A stretch of 64,000 bases of DNA, from contig JACDNV010000007.1 of the NCBI GenBank assembly GCA_017656425.1, positions 101,254 to 165,253 of the forward strand. Reading direction: 5' to 3'. Within the stretch, counting starts at the first letter, position 1. Each line of letters begins with the position of its first letter. A model generated the notes under the pieces. The model did no database searches. It was not told where the DNA came from and saw nothing but the letters and a program-made list of their open reading frames with translations. The translations under genes were made by a program, and so were the position numbers. The stretch is from Candidatus Neomarinimicrobiota bacterium (GTDB taxonomy: Bacteria; Fidelibacterota; UBA2242; B5-G15). Of the stretch, positions 8,716 through 17,748 are shown in pieces.

Positions 8716-10893
8716 TTGTTGATTCAAAAGAAAACAATATTTTCTGGGAGGGAGTTGATTTTAGAGTCTGGCAGAATGGCAAAACAGGCAAACGGGTCTG
8801 TTGTTGTAAGATATGGAGACACGATGGTTCTTATTACCGCCACATCAAATTTTTTTAGCAGTCCGAATCAGGATTTTTTCCCATTACAAGTTGATTATAT
8901 TGATAAAGCCTATGCTGCTGGTCGCATACCCGGTGGTTTTTTTAAAAGGGAAGGTAAACCTTCAGAAAAGGAGATATTAAGTGCCAGGTTGATAGATAGA
9001 TCAATTAGACCGTTATTCCCCGATGGTTTTTTATCTGAAACTCAAATAATTGTTAATGTAATATCAAGTGATCAAAAAAACCCTGGAGATATACTTGGGA
9101 TTCTTGGAGCCTCTGCTGCATTATCAATATCTAACATTCCTTTTAATGGTCCAATAGCCGGTGTAAGAGTTGGACGCATAGACAATCGATTTGTTTTGAA
9201 TCCTACACTTCAGGAGCTGGAGCAGAGTCAGATGGATATTGTTGTAGCAGGGAGTGAAAATTCAGTCATAATGGTAGAAGGCGAAGCAAAGGAAATTCCT
9301 GAGGATATATTCATATCTGCTATTGAATTTGCCCAAGAAGGAATAAGGGAATTAATTAGATTTCAAAATGAATTTAGTAATTCCTTTAACGTTGATAAAT
9401 ATTCTTTTGAACCCAGAGTACCATCAGAAGAGTTTGTAAATCTGGTAACTGAGAAGGTGTTACCTCATTTAAATGAATGGAGAGAGAAAGCAAAAATATC
9501 TAAAAAATTAAGATCGGATAGTATAAATCAATTTATAGCTAAACTTACAGATGAACTCGCTGATCAGTTCCCTGAGGATGTAGTATTTGTTCAAACTATT
9601 GTTGAAGATATTGTGAAAAAAGATATGCGAAAACTGATTTCTGAGAAGACGATTAGACTTGACGGAAGGGGACTAAGTGACATTCGACCGATTACATGTG
9701 AGGTAGGTGTTTTACCAAGAGCTCACGGATCAAGCCTTTTTACCAGAGGAGAGACTCAAAGTCTATGTAGTGTGACTCTTGGGACGAAATTTGATGAGCA
9801 AATAATTGATGATATAGATAAAGAAATTGCTACAAAAAGGTATATGCTACATTACAATTTTCCTCCTTTCTGTGTTGGTGAAGTCAGACCCTTAAGAGGT
9901 CCTGCAAGAAGGGAAATAGGACATGGGAATCTTGCTGAAAGGGCATTGAAATTCCAGATACCTTCTGAGGAAGAGTTTCCATACACAATCAGAGTTGTAT
10001 CTGACATACTGGAATCCAATGGAAGCTCATCTATGGCTACGGTGTGTGCTGGTTCTATGGCATTAATGGATGCGGGTGTACCCATTAAGAAGACAGTGGC
10101 TGGTATCGCAATGGGGCTTGTGAAAGAAAATGATGAATATTTCATTCTTTCTGATATAATAGGTGCTGAGGATCATTATGGTGATATGGATTTTAAGGTT
10201 GCTGGCACAAGGGAAGGAATTACTGCTATACAGATGGACTTAAAAATTGAAGGAATATCTCATGATATTATGAAAAAAATTCTTCATCAGGCCAAGATAG
10301 GAAGATTGAGTATAATTGATATAATGGAGCAGACAATAAGTGCTCCAAGAAGTTCAATTTCTCCTTATGCACCGAAAATTACTACTCTAAAAATAGATAC
10401 AACATTAATTGGAGAGGCAATTGGACCTGGTGGTAAAAACGTTAAACATATTTTTTCGACTACGGGAGCAACAATTGAAATTGCCGATGATGGGACTGCG
10501 TTTATAAGTGGACCGACAATGGAAGCTATTGAACAAGCAAAGAAAATGTTATCCGAATCTGTAGTAAAACCTGTAGAAGGAGAAAAATATAAGGGAGTGG
10601 TGAAAAGAATAGAAAAATATGGCGCTTTTGTAGAGTTTTTGCCAGGCAAAGAAGGGTTATTACACATTTCTGAAATTGACCATAAGAGGATACCTGATAT
10701 AAGTAAAATTTTAAAAGTAGGTGACGTAATTGAGGTTAAGTTAAAGAAGATAAATGGTCTGGGTAGATATGAATTGACAAGGAAGGAACTTATACCAGCG
10801 CCGGATAACCACCATCCTATGGGAAAGAGATTTCCTCATTCAGAGAATAGAAGAAAATTTAATTCCGACAAAAAAAGATTTCATAGAGAATAG
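8716..10893 (+). CDS. pnp: Polyribonucleotide nucleotidyltransferase (PNPase)
   Basis: 725 residues. PNPase degrades RNA 3' to 5' by phosphorolysis. Two RNase PH-like domains are present: the first begins FSGRELILESGRMAKQANGS, the second holds IRLDGRGLSDIRPI and later GDMDFKVAGTREGITAIQMD. A KH domain (GEAIGPGGKNVKHI, about 570-580) and an S1 domain (about 615-690, GVVKRIEKYGAFVEFLPGKE) follow. The C-terminal tail is basic (Arg/Lys/His-rich), plausibly aiding RNA binding. TTG start at 8716 after AGGAGG (8706-8711). Confidence 0.97.
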   Translation: MLIQKKTIFSGRELILESGRMAKQANGSVVVRYGDTMVLITATSNFFSSPNQDFFPLQVDYIDKAYAAGRIPGGFFKREGKPSEKEILSARLIDRSIRPLFPDGFLSETQIIVNVISSDQKNPGDILGILGASAALSISNIPFNGPIAGVRVGRIDNRFVLNPTLQELEQSQMDIVVAGSENSVIMVEGEAKEIPEDIFISAIEFAQEGIRELIRFQNEFSNSFNVDKYSFEPRVPSEEFVNLVTEKVLPHLNEWREKAKISKKLRSDSINQFIAKLTDELADQFPEDVVFVQTIVEDIVKKDMRKLISEKTIRLDGRGLSDIRPITCEVGVLPRAHGSSLFTRGETQSLCSVTLGTKFDEQIIDDIDKEIATKRYMLHYNFPPFCVGEVRPLRGPARREIGHGNLAERALKFQIPSEEEFPYTIRVVSDILESNGSSSMATVCAGSMALMDAGVPIKKTVAGIAMGLVKENDEYFILSDIIGAEDHYGDMDFKVAGTREGITAIQMDLKIEGISHDIMKKILHQAKIGRLSIIDIMEQTISAPRSSISPYAPKITTLKIDTTLIGEAIGPGGKNVKHIFSTTGATIEIADDGTAFISGPTMEAIEQAKKMLSESVVKPVEGEKYKGVVKRIEKYGAFVEFLPGKEGLLHISEIDHKRIPDISKILKVGDVIEVKLKKINGLGRYELTRKELIPAPDNHHPMGKRFPHSENRRKFNSDKKRFHRE

Positions 10894-10901
10894 TAAAATA
10901 G

Positions 10902-12137
10902 ATGGTTTTCCCGGAAAATATTAAGCTAACGACCCTTGATAATGGTCTAAGGATTGTAACAGAAAAAGTAGATTATGTAAAGTCAGTATCCCTTGGAATA
11001 TGGGTAAAAGCTGGATCGATATATGAGAATAAGGAAAATAATGGAATTTCCCACCTTATAGAACATTTATTATTTAAAGGTACAAAAAAGCGTTCTTCAT
11101 TTCAAATTGCCTACGATGTAGAATCACTTGGTGGTGCTATTAATGCATTTACAACAAAGGATATAACCTGTTATTATGTAAGAACAATTGATGAACATTT
11201 ATCAAACATATTTGATGTTATAACTGACATTGTTAGAAATTATGACTTAAATGATGGAAAGCTTAATTTTGAGAAAAAAGTTGTATATGAGGAGATAAAA
11301 GAATCAGAGGATGATCCATTTGAGTATCTTAATGATTGTTTTGGACTTTGTTTGTATCCTGATCATCCTTACGGTTTCCCAATACAGGGTACAATTGAAA
11401 GTGTTAAAAGAATCAGTCTGGAAGATGTGCAGGATTTCATAAGTAGATTTTATAGACCCGAAAACATAGTTGTTTCTGCAGCTGGAAACTTGGATCATGA
11501 TGAAGTATTAAAATTGTCTGAAAAATTAATATTTACTACTAAAAATATAAAAGATGAGTTTAAAATACCATCATTAACTTATCCAAAGGAAAAGACTTAT
11601 ATTTTTAACAAAGACATAAAGCAGGCACACGTAATCCTAGGACGCAGGACATTTCCGATCTGGGATGATCGAAGGTACGTGTTGAACCTATTTAATATCA
11701 TGTTAAGTGGTGGGATGAGTTCAAGATTATTTCAAAATATAAGAGAAAAATACGGTTATGTCTATTCAATCAACTCTTTTATTGATTTTTTTGATAATCA
11801 GGGTGTTTTTGGCCTTTATGCTGGAGTTAATAGTAAAAAAATAGAGAGAGTTATAGACCTTATGTATAATGAGATGGAGAAATTCATAAAGGGTGATTTG
11901 AAACACGATGAAATAAAGAAAGCAAAGGAGCAATTAAAGAGTTCGATAATTTTCTCCTTTGAGAGTATGTCATCGAGGATGAATCGTTTGGCAAAAATGT
12001 TAATATACGAGAATAAAATATACTCTATTGATGATATAATTTCTAAAGTAGAGATAATAGATATCGATGATATAGTAGAACTTTCCCGATTCCTGTATAA
12101 TAAAAACGAAATGATTGAAGTAATTTTAAAAAGGTGA
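10902..12137 (+). CDS. M16 family zinc metallopeptidase
   Basis: 411 residues, a single M16A/B-type unit related to mitochondrial processing peptidase. The inverted zinc motif HxxEH is visible at residues 51-55 (HLIEH), with a downstream Glu-rich segment (VYEEIKESEDDPFEY) supplying the third ligand. The C-terminal inactive-like half contains NIMLSGGMSSRLFQNIREKYGY, a hallmark of the family. No signal peptide is seen, so it is probably cytoplasmic. Position right after pnp is common in bacteria (YmxG-like genes). Substrates are not known for this group. Confidence 0.93.
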   Translation: MVFPENIKLTTLDNGLRIVTEKVDYVKSVSLGIWVKAGSIYENKENNGISHLIEHLLFKGTKKRSSFQIAYDVESLGGAINAFTTKDITCYYVRTIDEHLSNIFDVITDIVRNYDLNDGKLNFEKKVVYEEIKESEDDPFEYLNDCFGLCLYPDHPYGFPIQGTIESVKRISLEDVQDFISRFYRPENIVVSAAGNLDHDEVLKLSEKLIFTTKNIKDEFKIPSLTYPKEKTYIFNKDIKQAHVILGRRTFPIWDDRRYVLNLFNIMLSGGMSSRLFQNIREKYGYVYSINSFIDFFDNQGVFGLYAGVNSKKIERVIDLMYNEMEKFIKGDLKHDEIKKAKEQLKSSIIFSFESMSSRMNRLAKMLIYENKIYSIDDIISKVEIIDIDDIVELSRFLYNKNEMIEVILKR

Positions 12138-12271
12138 AATAATACTAAATTTCTCTCTATTTAACCATCCATTTCTAATTCATTTCTCTCAAACTTAATT
12201 AAATTAATTTTTGTATTGGTGAAATATAAAAATATTATAAATTGTAATTATGATAGTGTGAGGGTGAAGAA

Positions 12272-13423
12272 ATGTTAATAGGTGTACCAAAGGAGATTAA
12301 AAAGAGTGAAAATCGTGTTTCTTTAACACCAATGGGTGTGGAGGTTTTAGTCCAGGAAGGTCATAAGGTATTGGTTGAAAAAAATGCTGGATTAGGAAGT
12401 GGGTTTGCGGATAGAGAATATGAGAAAAACGGTGCCATAATTGTAGAGACTGCAAGAGAAATATTTGAAAAAGCGGAGATGATAGTAAAGGTAAAAGAAC
12501 CGCAGAAAGAAGAACTAGAGATGATAAAACCAGGGCAGATTGTCTTTACATATTTTCATTTTGCAGCCTCTGAAGAGTTGACTGTGGGTTTTTTAAAAAC
12601 GGGCTCAATTGCAGTAGCTTATGAGACACTGGAGCTAGAAGATGGTACTCTGCCTCTTTTAGTTCCGATGAGCGAGGTGGCAGGAAGGATGGCGGTACAG
12701 GAGGGTGCGAAATATCTTGAAAAGGCTCAGGGTGGTAAAGGTATTCTTCTTGGCGGTGTACCTGGTGTGAAGCCAGCGGTCGTTACTATTATTGGGGGAG
12801 GTGTAGTTGGTACAAATGCAGCAAAGATGGCTGCGGGGCTTGGAGCAAATGTTTTTATACTCGACATTAATCTTGATAGGTTAAGATATCTTGATGATGT
12901 CATGCCCAAAAATGTAACCACACTTTATTCTAATCCATATAATATAAGGAGCCTTTTGTCGGATACAGATCTTTTAATAGGTGCTGTTTTAATAGTTGGG
13001 GGTAAAGCACCGAAACTTGTAACTAGGGATATGTTAAAATTAATGAGAAAGGGGTCTGTAATTGTAGACGTTGCAGTAGACCAGGGAGGATGCATAGAAA
13101 CAACCAGACCAACTACTCATGATGATCCAGTATATGTTGTTGACGGTATACTACACTATTGTGTTGCTAATATGCCAGGTGCTGTTCCCTATACTTCGAC
13201 GATTGCTTTAACTAATGCAACATTTCCCTACATTAAATTGCTGGCAAATAAAGGCATTATCAATGCTCTTAAAGAATCGCGTGAGCTACGTACGGCTTTA
13301 AATATTTATAGAAGTAAAATAACCCATCCTAATGTTGCAAAATCTTTTTATCTTGATTATATTGAACCCGAGAAAGCAATTTTGGAGGATAACAATAGTA
13401 AATCGAGTATTAGTTTATCATAA
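12272..13423 (+). CDS. ald: Alanine dehydrogenase
   Basis: 383 residues. The enzyme interconverts L-alanine and pyruvate plus ammonia using NAD. The N-terminus MLIGVPKEIKKSENRVSLTP is diagnostic, as are the Rossmann loop IIGGGVVGTNAAKMAAGLGA (around 172-190) and VDVAVDQGGCIETTRPTTHD. NMPGAVPYTSTIALTNATFP near the end is also conserved. A 134-base AT-rich gap with a weak promoter-like pair (TTGTAT at 12211, TATTAT at 12233) precedes it. Its last 29 bases overlap the deacetylase gene in another frame if that starts at 13395. Confidence 0.95.
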   Translation: MLIGVPKEIKKSENRVSLTPMGVEVLVQEGHKVLVEKNAGLGSGFADREYEKNGAIIVETAREIFEKAEMIVKVKEPQKEELEMIKPGQIVFTYFHFAASEELTVGFLKTGSIAVAYETLELEDGTLPLLVPMSEVAGRMAVQEGAKYLEKAQGGKGILLGGVPGVKPAVVTIIGGGVVGTNAAKMAAGLGANVFILDINLDRLRYLDDVMPKNVTTLYSNPYNIRSLLSDTDLLIGAVLIVGGKAPKLVTRDMLKLMRKGSVIVDVAVDQGGCIETTRPTTHDDPVYVVDGILHYCVANMPGAVPYTSTIALTNATFPYIKLLANKGIINALKESRELRTALNIYRSKITHPNVAKSFYLDYIEPEKAILEDNNSKSSISLS

Positions 13424-14150
13424 AATAGATTATATAAGAGAAATCGGTTTTAACAACATAAAGCCAGAGCAATTTCGTTTCCAGATAAAAATGTTAAAAG
13501 AGAGGGGATATATATTTAAAAATATCTCTCAACTGAATGATGACGGTGAAATATCTATTAACTTTGACGATTCATACCAGTGTATTTATAGAAATGCTTT
13601 CCCTATATTACAGGAAATGAATATCCCAGCTACTTTTTTTGTTATTACTGATTATATAGGTAGAAAAAATATGTGGGATGTAAAATTATCAAAAGACAGA
13701 GCAAAACATTTAGACGATTTGCAAATAAAGGAATTAATAAGATACGGATGGGAATTAGGTTCACATACAAGAAGCCATCGTTGTTTGACATTACTCGCAC
13801 GAGATGAACTGATTAAAGAAATAAAATTGTCTAAGGAGGAATTGGAGAATCGATTTGGTGTTAAAGTAAGGTCTTTATCTGTACCTTTTGGTAGATTAAA
13901 CCAGAGGGTTATAGAACTTGCTCTGGAGTTTGGTTATGAGAAAATTTGCGGATTTTTCCCTTTTAAATACTATTTCAACGGAGTTAATAAATTCATTGTT
14001 CCAAGGATAGCAGTATATTCAGTAGATAATATAGGAAATATTGTAAATAAAATCTCCAGTGATCGGAAGAGATTGTTTTTTGAAGTTTTAAAGCAGAATG
14101 TTATAAATTTCTGTGCAAATGGAACTATTTTAACGAAATCAATTAGCTAA
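13395..14150 (+). CDS. Polysaccharide deacetylase (NodB fold), possible AUA start
   Basis: About 251 residues from 13395. The NodB-type carbohydrate esterase fold shows RVLVYHKIDY at the start, ISINFDD (catalytic/metal Asp pair; the usual following Gly is Ser), and GSHTRSHRCL with the HxxxH metal ligands. It probably removes acetyl groups from a cell-wall or surface polysaccharide. No signal peptide is seen. No ATG, GTG or TTG lies between the TTG at 13362 and the conserved domain. A GGAGG at 13384-13388 sits six bases before an ATA at 13395, so AUA may be the start; in-frame ATG 13332 and TTG 13362 (deep in ald) are alternatives. Confidence 0.8.
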   Translation: MVNRVLVYHKIDYIREIGFNNIKPEQFRFQIKMLKERGYIFKNISQLNDDGEISINFDDSYQCIYRNAFPILQEMNIPATFFVITDYIGRKNMWDVKLSKDRAKHLDDLQIKELIRYGWELGSHTRSHRCLTLLARDELIKEIKLSKEELENRFGVKVRSLSVPFGRLNQRVIELALEFGYEKICGFFPFKYYFNGVNKFIVPRIAVYSVDNIGNIVNKISSDRKRLFFEVLKQNVINFCANGTILTKSIS

Positions 14151-14159
14151 TGAAAATAC

Positions 14160-14188
14160 TTGACAGAACGGTTAATTATGGCTATAAT
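14160..14188 (+). promoter_or_regulatory. Consensus sigma-70 promoter
   Basis: TTGACA (14160-14165) and TATAAT (14183-14188) with a 17-base spacer are a perfect match to the bacterial housekeeping promoter. It lies in the 80-base gap before the MerR-type gene and would also transcribe tRNA-Pro. Confidence 0.85.
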
Positions 14189-14230
14189 ATTAAAGTTTTA
14201 GTTTAAGTGCTATTGAAATTCGTTTGAGGT

Positions 14231-14608
14231 ATGGTTAGAACGATTAAGAAACTTTATTATTCAATTGGTGAGGTAAGCAAGATTACTGGATTGAAGCCAC
14301 ACGTTCTAAGGTATTGGGAGTCGGAATTTTCTCAATTATCTCCAGCAAAAAATAGAGCCGGTAATCGTATATATAGAGAAAAGGATATAGAATTAATCCA
14401 TCTAATCAAAAACCTATTATATGAAAAAAAATTTACAATAGAAGGAGCAAAAAAATATTTAAAGGAAATGAAGAGAAATGTTTCAATATCATCGGTTGAT
14501 GTTAGTAAAGAAGAGTCTCTATCAAAAAAAAGAATTTTGGAAGTATTACAAAAAATTAAATTAGAGTTGATAGAAATAGCAAATTTGTTAGATAAAATTG
14601 ATATATAA
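14231..14608 (+). CDS. MerR-family transcriptional regulator
   Basis: 125 residues. The N-terminal winged helix-turn-helix reads YYSIGEVSKITGLKPHVLRY then WESEFSQLSPAKNRAGNRIY, the MerR pattern with conserved RYWE and NR.Y. The C-terminal part (about 75-125) is a short coiled-coil-like helix without cysteines, so it resembles the small ligand-less MerR proteins often encoded near infC/pheT or tRNA genes rather than metal sensors. It is followed after 36 bases by tRNA-Pro, probably on the same transcript from the consensus promoter. Target unknown. Confidence 0.88.
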   Translation: MVRTIKKLYYSIGEVSKITGLKPHVLRYWESEFSQLSPAKNRAGNRIYREKDIELIHLIKNLLYEKKFTIEGAKKYLKEMKRNVSISSVDVSKEESLSKKRILEVLQKIKLELIEIANLLDKIDI

Positions 14609-14644
14609 TTTTTAAATTTGCTATAGCTTTTTGTTATATGAATA

Positions 14645-14719
14645 CGGAGCGTGGCGCAGTCAGGATAGCGCACCTGAATGGGGTTCAGGAGGTCGTCGGT
14701 TCGAATCCGACCGCTCCGA
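14645..14719 (+). tRNA. tRNA-Pro (anticodon GGG)
   Basis: Acceptor stem CGGAGCG/CGCTCCG. Anticodon stem CCTGA/TCAGG encloses loop ATGGGGT, giving GGG. T arm GTCGGTTCGAATCCGAC, discriminator A. No CCA is encoded. Confidence 0.95.
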
Positions 14720-14747
14720 CTAGTATTTCTTTCTATGGTATCAAAAG

Positions 14748-15608
14748 TTGGAATTTTATCATATTTGCAAGGATATAAATAAAGTAATCAGTGGTAAAGA
14801 AGGGGATAATTATTTAATCGTAGAGTTTACAAATGAGATAGATTACGAAACAATTGAAAAGAGGATTTCCAGTATCAAAGAGATTTATAAAGAATCAAAA
14901 ATAGGACTCTATTTTAATTGTTTTGAAAATGAGTCCTTATATCAGAAAAGTTCATTTTATTCACCCGTTAATTATAGAGGTATTAATTATATACCTAAAA
15001 ATAGTTATCATCCAGTTTGTCCAAACTATCCTGAGGTGAGAGAAAATTTTTATTCTTTTTTAGAAAAAGCTCAAATTATCAGACCTGATGTAATTTATTT
15101 TGACAATCTTGGATATCCTTTTGACTGGATAAATGACCCATTGGATGTTAAGGACCCGATGCCAAGGTATTGTTATTGTCCCTATTGTCTTGTCGGATTT
15201 TCCAGTGTTGTTGGAAAAATTATCTCAAATGAAGAACAAATGATGGATTATATGGAGGAATGGTTGGAATGGAGAATAACTACAATATCCAATCTGGTTA
15301 GTGATATAAGAGAGTATTATGGAGGCAAGGCAATTATATCACTGCTTCCTCTATTTTTGATCGATATACCCTTTGTTACAGGACAGGAAATTTTTGGGTT
15401 TCTGGGGAAAAATTTTTATTTGTCAACAAAGTTTTTTATCTGGGATAGGAAAAGGATTATTGGATGGTATAAAAATATTTTGGAGCAGATTAATATTGAA
15501 ATCCCAAAGGAAAAATTTCTGTTTAGTGTAAGAATAACAGATATTGAAAAGTTGTGGAGAATGGTTCCTAATATCGAAAATTATCATGGTGTTGTAGTAT
15601 TTGATTGA
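14748..15608 (+). CDS. Unknown protein, possibly glycoside-hydrolase-like TIM barrel
   Basis: 286 residues from a TTG start 29 bases after tRNA-Pro. I do not recognise a named family. Visible features are VIYFDNLGYPFDW, followed by a cysteine cluster CYCPYC, a conserved-looking EEWLEWRITTISNLVSDIRE helix, and a C-terminal end GVVVFD. The order acidic strand end, CxCxxC, then W/R-rich helix resembles the middle of glycoside-hydrolase-like (GHL) TIM-barrel proteins of unknown function, and the cysteines could bind zinc. No signal peptide is present. It lies between tRNA-Pro and a gap of 122 bases with its own promoter-like element downstream. The function call is only inference. Confidence 0.65.
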   Translation: MEFYHICKDINKVISGKEGDNYLIVEFTNEIDYETIEKRISSIKEIYKESKIGLYFNCFENESLYQKSSFYSPVNYRGINYIPKNSYHPVCPNYPEVRENFYSFLEKAQIIRPDVIYFDNLGYPFDWINDPLDVKDPMPRYCYCPYCLVGFSSVVGKIISNEEQMMDYMEEWLEWRITTISNLVSDIREYYGGKAIISLLPLFLIDIPFVTGQEIFGFLGKNFYLSTKFFIWDRKRIIGWYKNILEQINIEIPKEKFLFSVRITDIEKLWRMVPNIENYHGVVVFD

Positions 15609-15657
15609 TTATAAGTATTATAAATAATTCTTTTCACTAACACGATTAAACAATTTC

Positions 15658-15687
15658 TTGACAATGTAGTTTATTAAATTCTATGTT
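15658..15687 (+). promoter_or_regulatory. Probable promoter of the EEP-fold gene
   Basis: TTGACA at 15658-15663 and TATGTT at 15682-15687, spacer 18 bases, in the 122-base gap before the gene at 15731. Confidence 0.5.
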
Positions 15688-15730
15688 ATGAATGTTTATT
15701 TAAATTAATATATGATCAGGTTCGTTAAGT

Positions 15731-16573
15731 ATGCCCAAGAGACGAGGTCTTATATATAAATTTTTTATAATATTAATTCTTTTTATAGCTGTTGCTGCTG
15801 GATATTATGTTTTTAAAAAGAGACCAGAAAAAAACATAAGGAAAATACTTTATCGAGATTATATAAATATTATAAGCTATAACATTAATCATGCAATTGG
15901 AACTGATGGTAATTATAGTATTTCAAGAATTATAAGAGCTCTAAGACGTAAGCCTTCTGATTTAATATTTTTATTTGATGTTGATTATAAACTGGGTAGA
16001 ACTTTTTATGATGATCAAGCTAGAATAATAGCTGCAAACCTAGGAATGGAGTTTACATTTGGAAAGCTTATAGAACATGATGGTGGATGGAACGGTTTTG
16101 CTATTCTTACCAGATATCCAATAGAGTTTTCGGAATTACAGGTAAATAAGGAAGGTAACAACATCACCTACGGCATACTTCATGCGACTACAAAAATAGG
16201 ATATAAAAAAATTCATTCTTATGGCATCTATTTCTTAGGTGATTCGTCCTCTTTTCATGACGATTTTAAGAAAATAATTGATTTGATTATGAAAAGAGGA
16301 ATTAATAATTATATCGTTGCTTCAACATGTTTTAAGAATCCTCCAGATGATAAAATAATGAGTGACATGTCTTATTATCTATACGAAATGAGTTCAGCCA
16401 GAATTGATGCTGAAAGTGTTGACTATGTAAATGATTTAGTGAATATAATGAACTTTATTTATATAAATGATTATTTTGAGCCCGTGGAGTTTTTGATTAT
16501 GAATGAAGATATAGCTCAGGAGGCGAGTGATTATTCCCCAATCTGGGCAAAAGTAAAAATAAAAATAGAATAA
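15731..16573 (+). CDS. Membrane-anchored EEP-fold protein, probably inactive
   Basis: 280 residues. One N-terminal membrane segment (about residues 9-27), then an endonuclease/exonuclease/phosphatase-like domain. ISYNINHAIGTDGNYSISRI matches the conserved first strand, and DDQARIIAANLGMEFTFG plus GGWNGFAILTRYPI match the middle of the family. The usual catalytic QEVD is FDVD here, the TH(L/D) strand is replaced by GIYFLGDSS, the GDFN motif by ASTCFKN, and the final SDH by SDY. Active members hydrolyse phosphodiesters using Mg and those very residues, so this looks like a non-catalytic relative facing the periplasm. It is probably co-transcribed with the DUF362 gene 4 bases downstream. Confidence 0.7.
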   Translation: MPKRRGLIYKFFIILILFIAVAAGYYVFKKRPEKNIRKILYRDYINIISYNINHAIGTDGNYSISRIIRALRRKPSDLIFLFDVDYKLGRTFYDDQARIIAANLGMEFTFGKLIEHDGGWNGFAILTRYPIEFSELQVNKEGNNITYGILHATTKIGYKKIHSYGIYFLGDSSSFHDDFKKIIDLIMKRGINNYIVASTCFKNPPDDKIMSDMSYYLYEMSSARIDAESVDYVNDLVNIMNFIYINDYFEPVEFLIMNEDIAQEASDYSPIWAKVKIKIE

Positions 16574-16577
16574 AAAT

Positions 16578-17735
16578 ATGGGAAAAATGAGATCCAGGGT
16601 TGTCATTATTGGATGTGAAGGATATAATTTTAATAAGCTTGTTTCCAAGATTCATTACGGTATTGAGCTTGCAGGTGGGGTTGAGAGGTTTTTTAAAAAA
16701 GGAGAGAAGATTTTACTAAAGCCAAATCTATTAAAAGCATCTTTACCTGAAAAATGTGTTACTACCTATCCATTGTTTTTTAAAGCAGTGGCAAAAGTAC
16801 TGAGGGATTTTGGTGTTCAGTTGGTGTATGGTGACTCTCCTGGATTTGGAAAACCAGAAAAAGTTGCTCAGAGAGCGGGACTTAAAGAAGTTGCTGATGA
16901 GATGGGAATTCCTTTTGTTGACTTTGAAAATGGTAAAGAGGTTTTTGCTTCTAATACTTATAGGAGTAAGAGATTATTTATTGCCAATGGTGTACTTGAA
17001 GCAGATGGTATCGTAAGCTTACCTAAATTTAAAACTCACCAGTTGACAGGGATTACCTGTGCTGTAAAGAATCAGCTTGGTTGTATTCCAGGCTTGAAAA
17101 AAGCTGAGCTTCATGTCATTTTCTCCAATCCTGAGAGTTTTTCTCAAATGCTTATAGATTTAAACCTAATAATAAAGCCTCGATTATATATCGTTGATGC
17201 TATTGATGCAATGGAAGGTAATGGTCCTGGAGCTGGTAAAAGATACAATCTTGGGCTAATAGTAATTTCTGACGATCCGGTTGCTATTGATTCCGTGTTA
17301 TCTTATATTGTTAACATTGATCCGCAAGAAATTCCGACCAATAAATGGGGAGAGATTCTTGGTCTTGGTGTATCAAGGTTAGAAGACATTGAAGTAATAG
17401 GAGATTCTATAGAAAACTTTAGAACATTAAGCTTTAATACAAGCAGTGTTTCTAGAATTGGAATGGGTAATTTAGCAAGTATTCCGTTTCTAAGGAGATT
17501 ATTAATAAGGAAACCTGTGGTTGATCACAATAGATGTAAAAAGTGTGGGATTTGTATTAACCAGTGTTCGGTAGACCCAAAAGCAATTAATTGGGTGTCC
17601 AAGAACGGGGAAAAATTTTTGAGATTTGATTATAATTTGTGTATTGGGTGTTTTTGCTGTCAGGAAGCTTGTCCCTTTGACGCAATATACGTTAAAACCC
17701 CGATATTGAACAGGATTCTAGATTGGATTGGTTGA
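16578..17735 (+). CDS. DUF362 protein with 4Fe-4S ferredoxin domain
   Basis: 385 residues. The DUF362 domain fills about 1-300 (LLKPNLLKASLPEKCVTTYP, LPKFKTHQLTGITCAVKNQL, DAIDAMEGNGPGAGKRYNLG). A two-cluster ferredoxin module follows at about 315-375: CKKCGICINQC with C at the right spacing, and CIGCFCCQEACPFDAI. The first cluster's usual CxxxCP is CSVDP, so its proline is shifted. DUF362 ferredoxins are widespread in anaerobes, and their redox partners are mostly unknown. An in-frame ATG three codons downstream is an alternative start. Confidence 0.88.
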   Translation: MGKMRSRVVIIGCEGYNFNKLVSKIHYGIELAGGVERFFKKGEKILLKPNLLKASLPEKCVTTYPLFFKAVAKVLRDFGVQLVYGDSPGFGKPEKVAQRAGLKEVADEMGIPFVDFENGKEVFASNTYRSKRLFIANGVLEADGIVSLPKFKTHQLTGITCAVKNQLGCIPGLKKAELHVIFSNPESFSQMLIDLNLIIKPRLYIVDAIDAMEGNGPGAGKRYNLGLIVISDDPVAIDSVLSYIVNIDPQEIPTNKWGEILGLGVSRLEDIEVIGDSIENFRTLSFNTSSVSRIGMGNLASIPFLRRLLIRKPVVDHNRCKKCGICINQCSVDPKAINWVSKNGEKFLRFDYNLCIGCFCCQEACPFDAIYVKTPILNRILDWIG

Positions 17736-17748
17736 ATAGGAAGTATTT

